From NCBI GenBank assembly GCA_030629485.1, contig DAOVOW010000012.1, forward strand, positions 1 to 14,513: 14,513 nucleotides of DNA, in the 5' to 3' direction. The position numbers and the translations under genes are program-made. Every line of letters begins with the position of its first letter. The stretch's first letter is position 1. The DNA is from a bacterium. GTDB taxonomy: Bacteria > Zixibacteria > MSB-5A5 > GN15 > FEB-12. The notes under the pieces were generated by a model, which saw only the letters and a program-made list of their open reading frames with translations, made no database searches and was not told where the DNA came from. Positions 13,867 to 14,513 of the stretch are shown here, in pieces.

Positions 13867-14513
13867 AGTTCCTGGATGATTACCGTGATCCCGCGGCGGC
13901 GGCGCAACTCGTTGGAGCTATCCTTGAGGTTGGCGCCGGCCACTGGAAGGTAATGGAGGTATGTGGAGGGCAGACTCATGCCATCGTAAGAAACGGCATA
14001 GACCGGAAGCTTGCCGACAAGGTCACCCTTCTGCATGGTCCCGGCTGCCCGGTATGTGTCACCTCGACCGACCTGATCGACAAAGCCATAGCACTGGCCT
14101 CACGTGAGGATGTCATCTTCTGTTCGTTTGGAGATATGCTGCGCGTTCGCGGCAGCGAGCAGGATTTGCTGTCCGCCAAAGCGCAGGGGGGTGATGTTCG
14201 CACGCTTTATTCGCCGCTGGACTGCCTCGAGATCGCGTGCGAGCATCCTGACAAGCAAGTAGTTTTCTTCGCGATTGGGTTTGAGACCACAGCTCCCGTA
14301 AACGCCTCGGTGGTATACCAGGCATACCAACAGGGCGTTCGCAACTTCTCGATCTTGTGCGCCCAGGTTCTTATCCCACCTGCCATTGCAGCTATCCTGG
14401 CCTCTCCCGAGTGTCAGGTGCAAGCCTTATTGGCGCCCGGTCATGTTTGCAGTGTGATGGGATGTTCTGAGTATGAGCAGCTCTGTTCTCGGTTCCATCT
14501 TCCGATCATTGTC
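13863..14513 (+). CDS. hypD: hydrogenase maturation protein HypD (partial, runs off window)
   Basis: The first 217 residues of about 360-370 are present; the frame is open to the last base of the window. HypD binds a [4Fe-4S] cluster and assembles the Fe(CN)2CO unit with HypC and HypE. Visible motifs are MEVCGGQTH (31-39, C34), [10 protein letters not shown] (58-67, C62/C65), [10 protein letters not shown] (86-95) and GFETTAP (139-145). At 164-173 the text reads [10 protein letters not shown] where the family usually has a His before the VLVPP block. The start overlaps the hypC stop as ATGA. hypE would be expected beyond the window. Confidence 0.96.
   Translation, partial: MKFLDDYRDPAAAAQLVGAILEVGAGHWKVMEVCGGQTHAIVRNGIDRKLADKVTLLHGPGCPVCVTSTDLIDKAIALASREDVIFCSFGDMLRVRGSEQDLLSAKAQGGDVRTLYSPLDCLEIACEHPDKQVVFFAIGFETTAPVNASVVYQAYQQGVRNFSILCAQVLIPPAIAAILASPECQVQALLAPGHVCSVMGCSEYEQLCSRFHLPIIV

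Overview
The window holds the regulatory front end, the structural genes and part of the maturation cassette of a group 3b-type cytoplasmic [NiFe] hydrogenase (sulfhydrogenase-like, NAD(P)-linked). GC content is moderate. Shine-Dalgarno sites are clear, a sigma-54 promoter is present, and there is a rich set of two-component genes and FeS proteins. This fits an anaerobic or facultative, probably uncultured bacterium. Desulfobacterota-like or Zixibacteria/FCB-like lineages are my guesses; nothing here fixes the phylum. I saw no rRNA, tRNA, CRISPR array or insertion sequence.

Layout. (1) Positions 56-1015 (minus) encode a PspF-like sigma-54 activator with no sensory domain. (2) Positions 1016-1448 are a divergent control region. 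It holds a near-consensus -24/-12 (sigma-54) promoter at 1351-1366 facing right, a possible sigma-70-type promoter facing left, several TGTGAC half-site-like repeats and a perfect 11-bp palindrome, and a well-positioned 11-codon leader ORF whose stop overlaps the kinase start. (3) Positions 1449-5869 (plus) form a signalling block: a membrane dCache-type histidine kinase, a protein of two receiver domains with no output, a tandem DsrC/TusE-like protein that has lost the terminal cysteines, a decayed C-terminal fragment of an SLC13/DASS-type anion transporter, and a receiver-CBS protein. (4) Positions 5965-10506 encode the hydrogenase in beta-gamma-delta-alpha order (FeS, flavin, small and large subunits), with a stand-alone cNMP-fold protein between beta and gamma. 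(5) Positions 10522-14513 encode maturation proteins: the large-subunit endopeptidase, a HypA with no zinc finger, HypF, HypC, and HypD, which runs off the right edge.

All genes from 1449 onward point the same way. Most gaps are under 40 nt and several genes overlap. The largest gap is 95 nt, before the beta subunit, and I see no convincing promoter in it. The simplest reading is one long sigma-54-driven transcript switched on by the adjacent activator.

The most unusual part is the signalling block. The kinase has three receiver domains downstream of it, and none is joined to a DNA-binding output. They sit with a sulfur-relay-like protein, a CBS (adenine-nucleotide type) module and a cNMP-fold protein inside a hydrogenase operon. 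I infer post-translational control of the hydrogenase, or a partner-switch onto the activator, driven by an extracellular ligand, sulfur/redox state and nucleotide state. That inference is untested.
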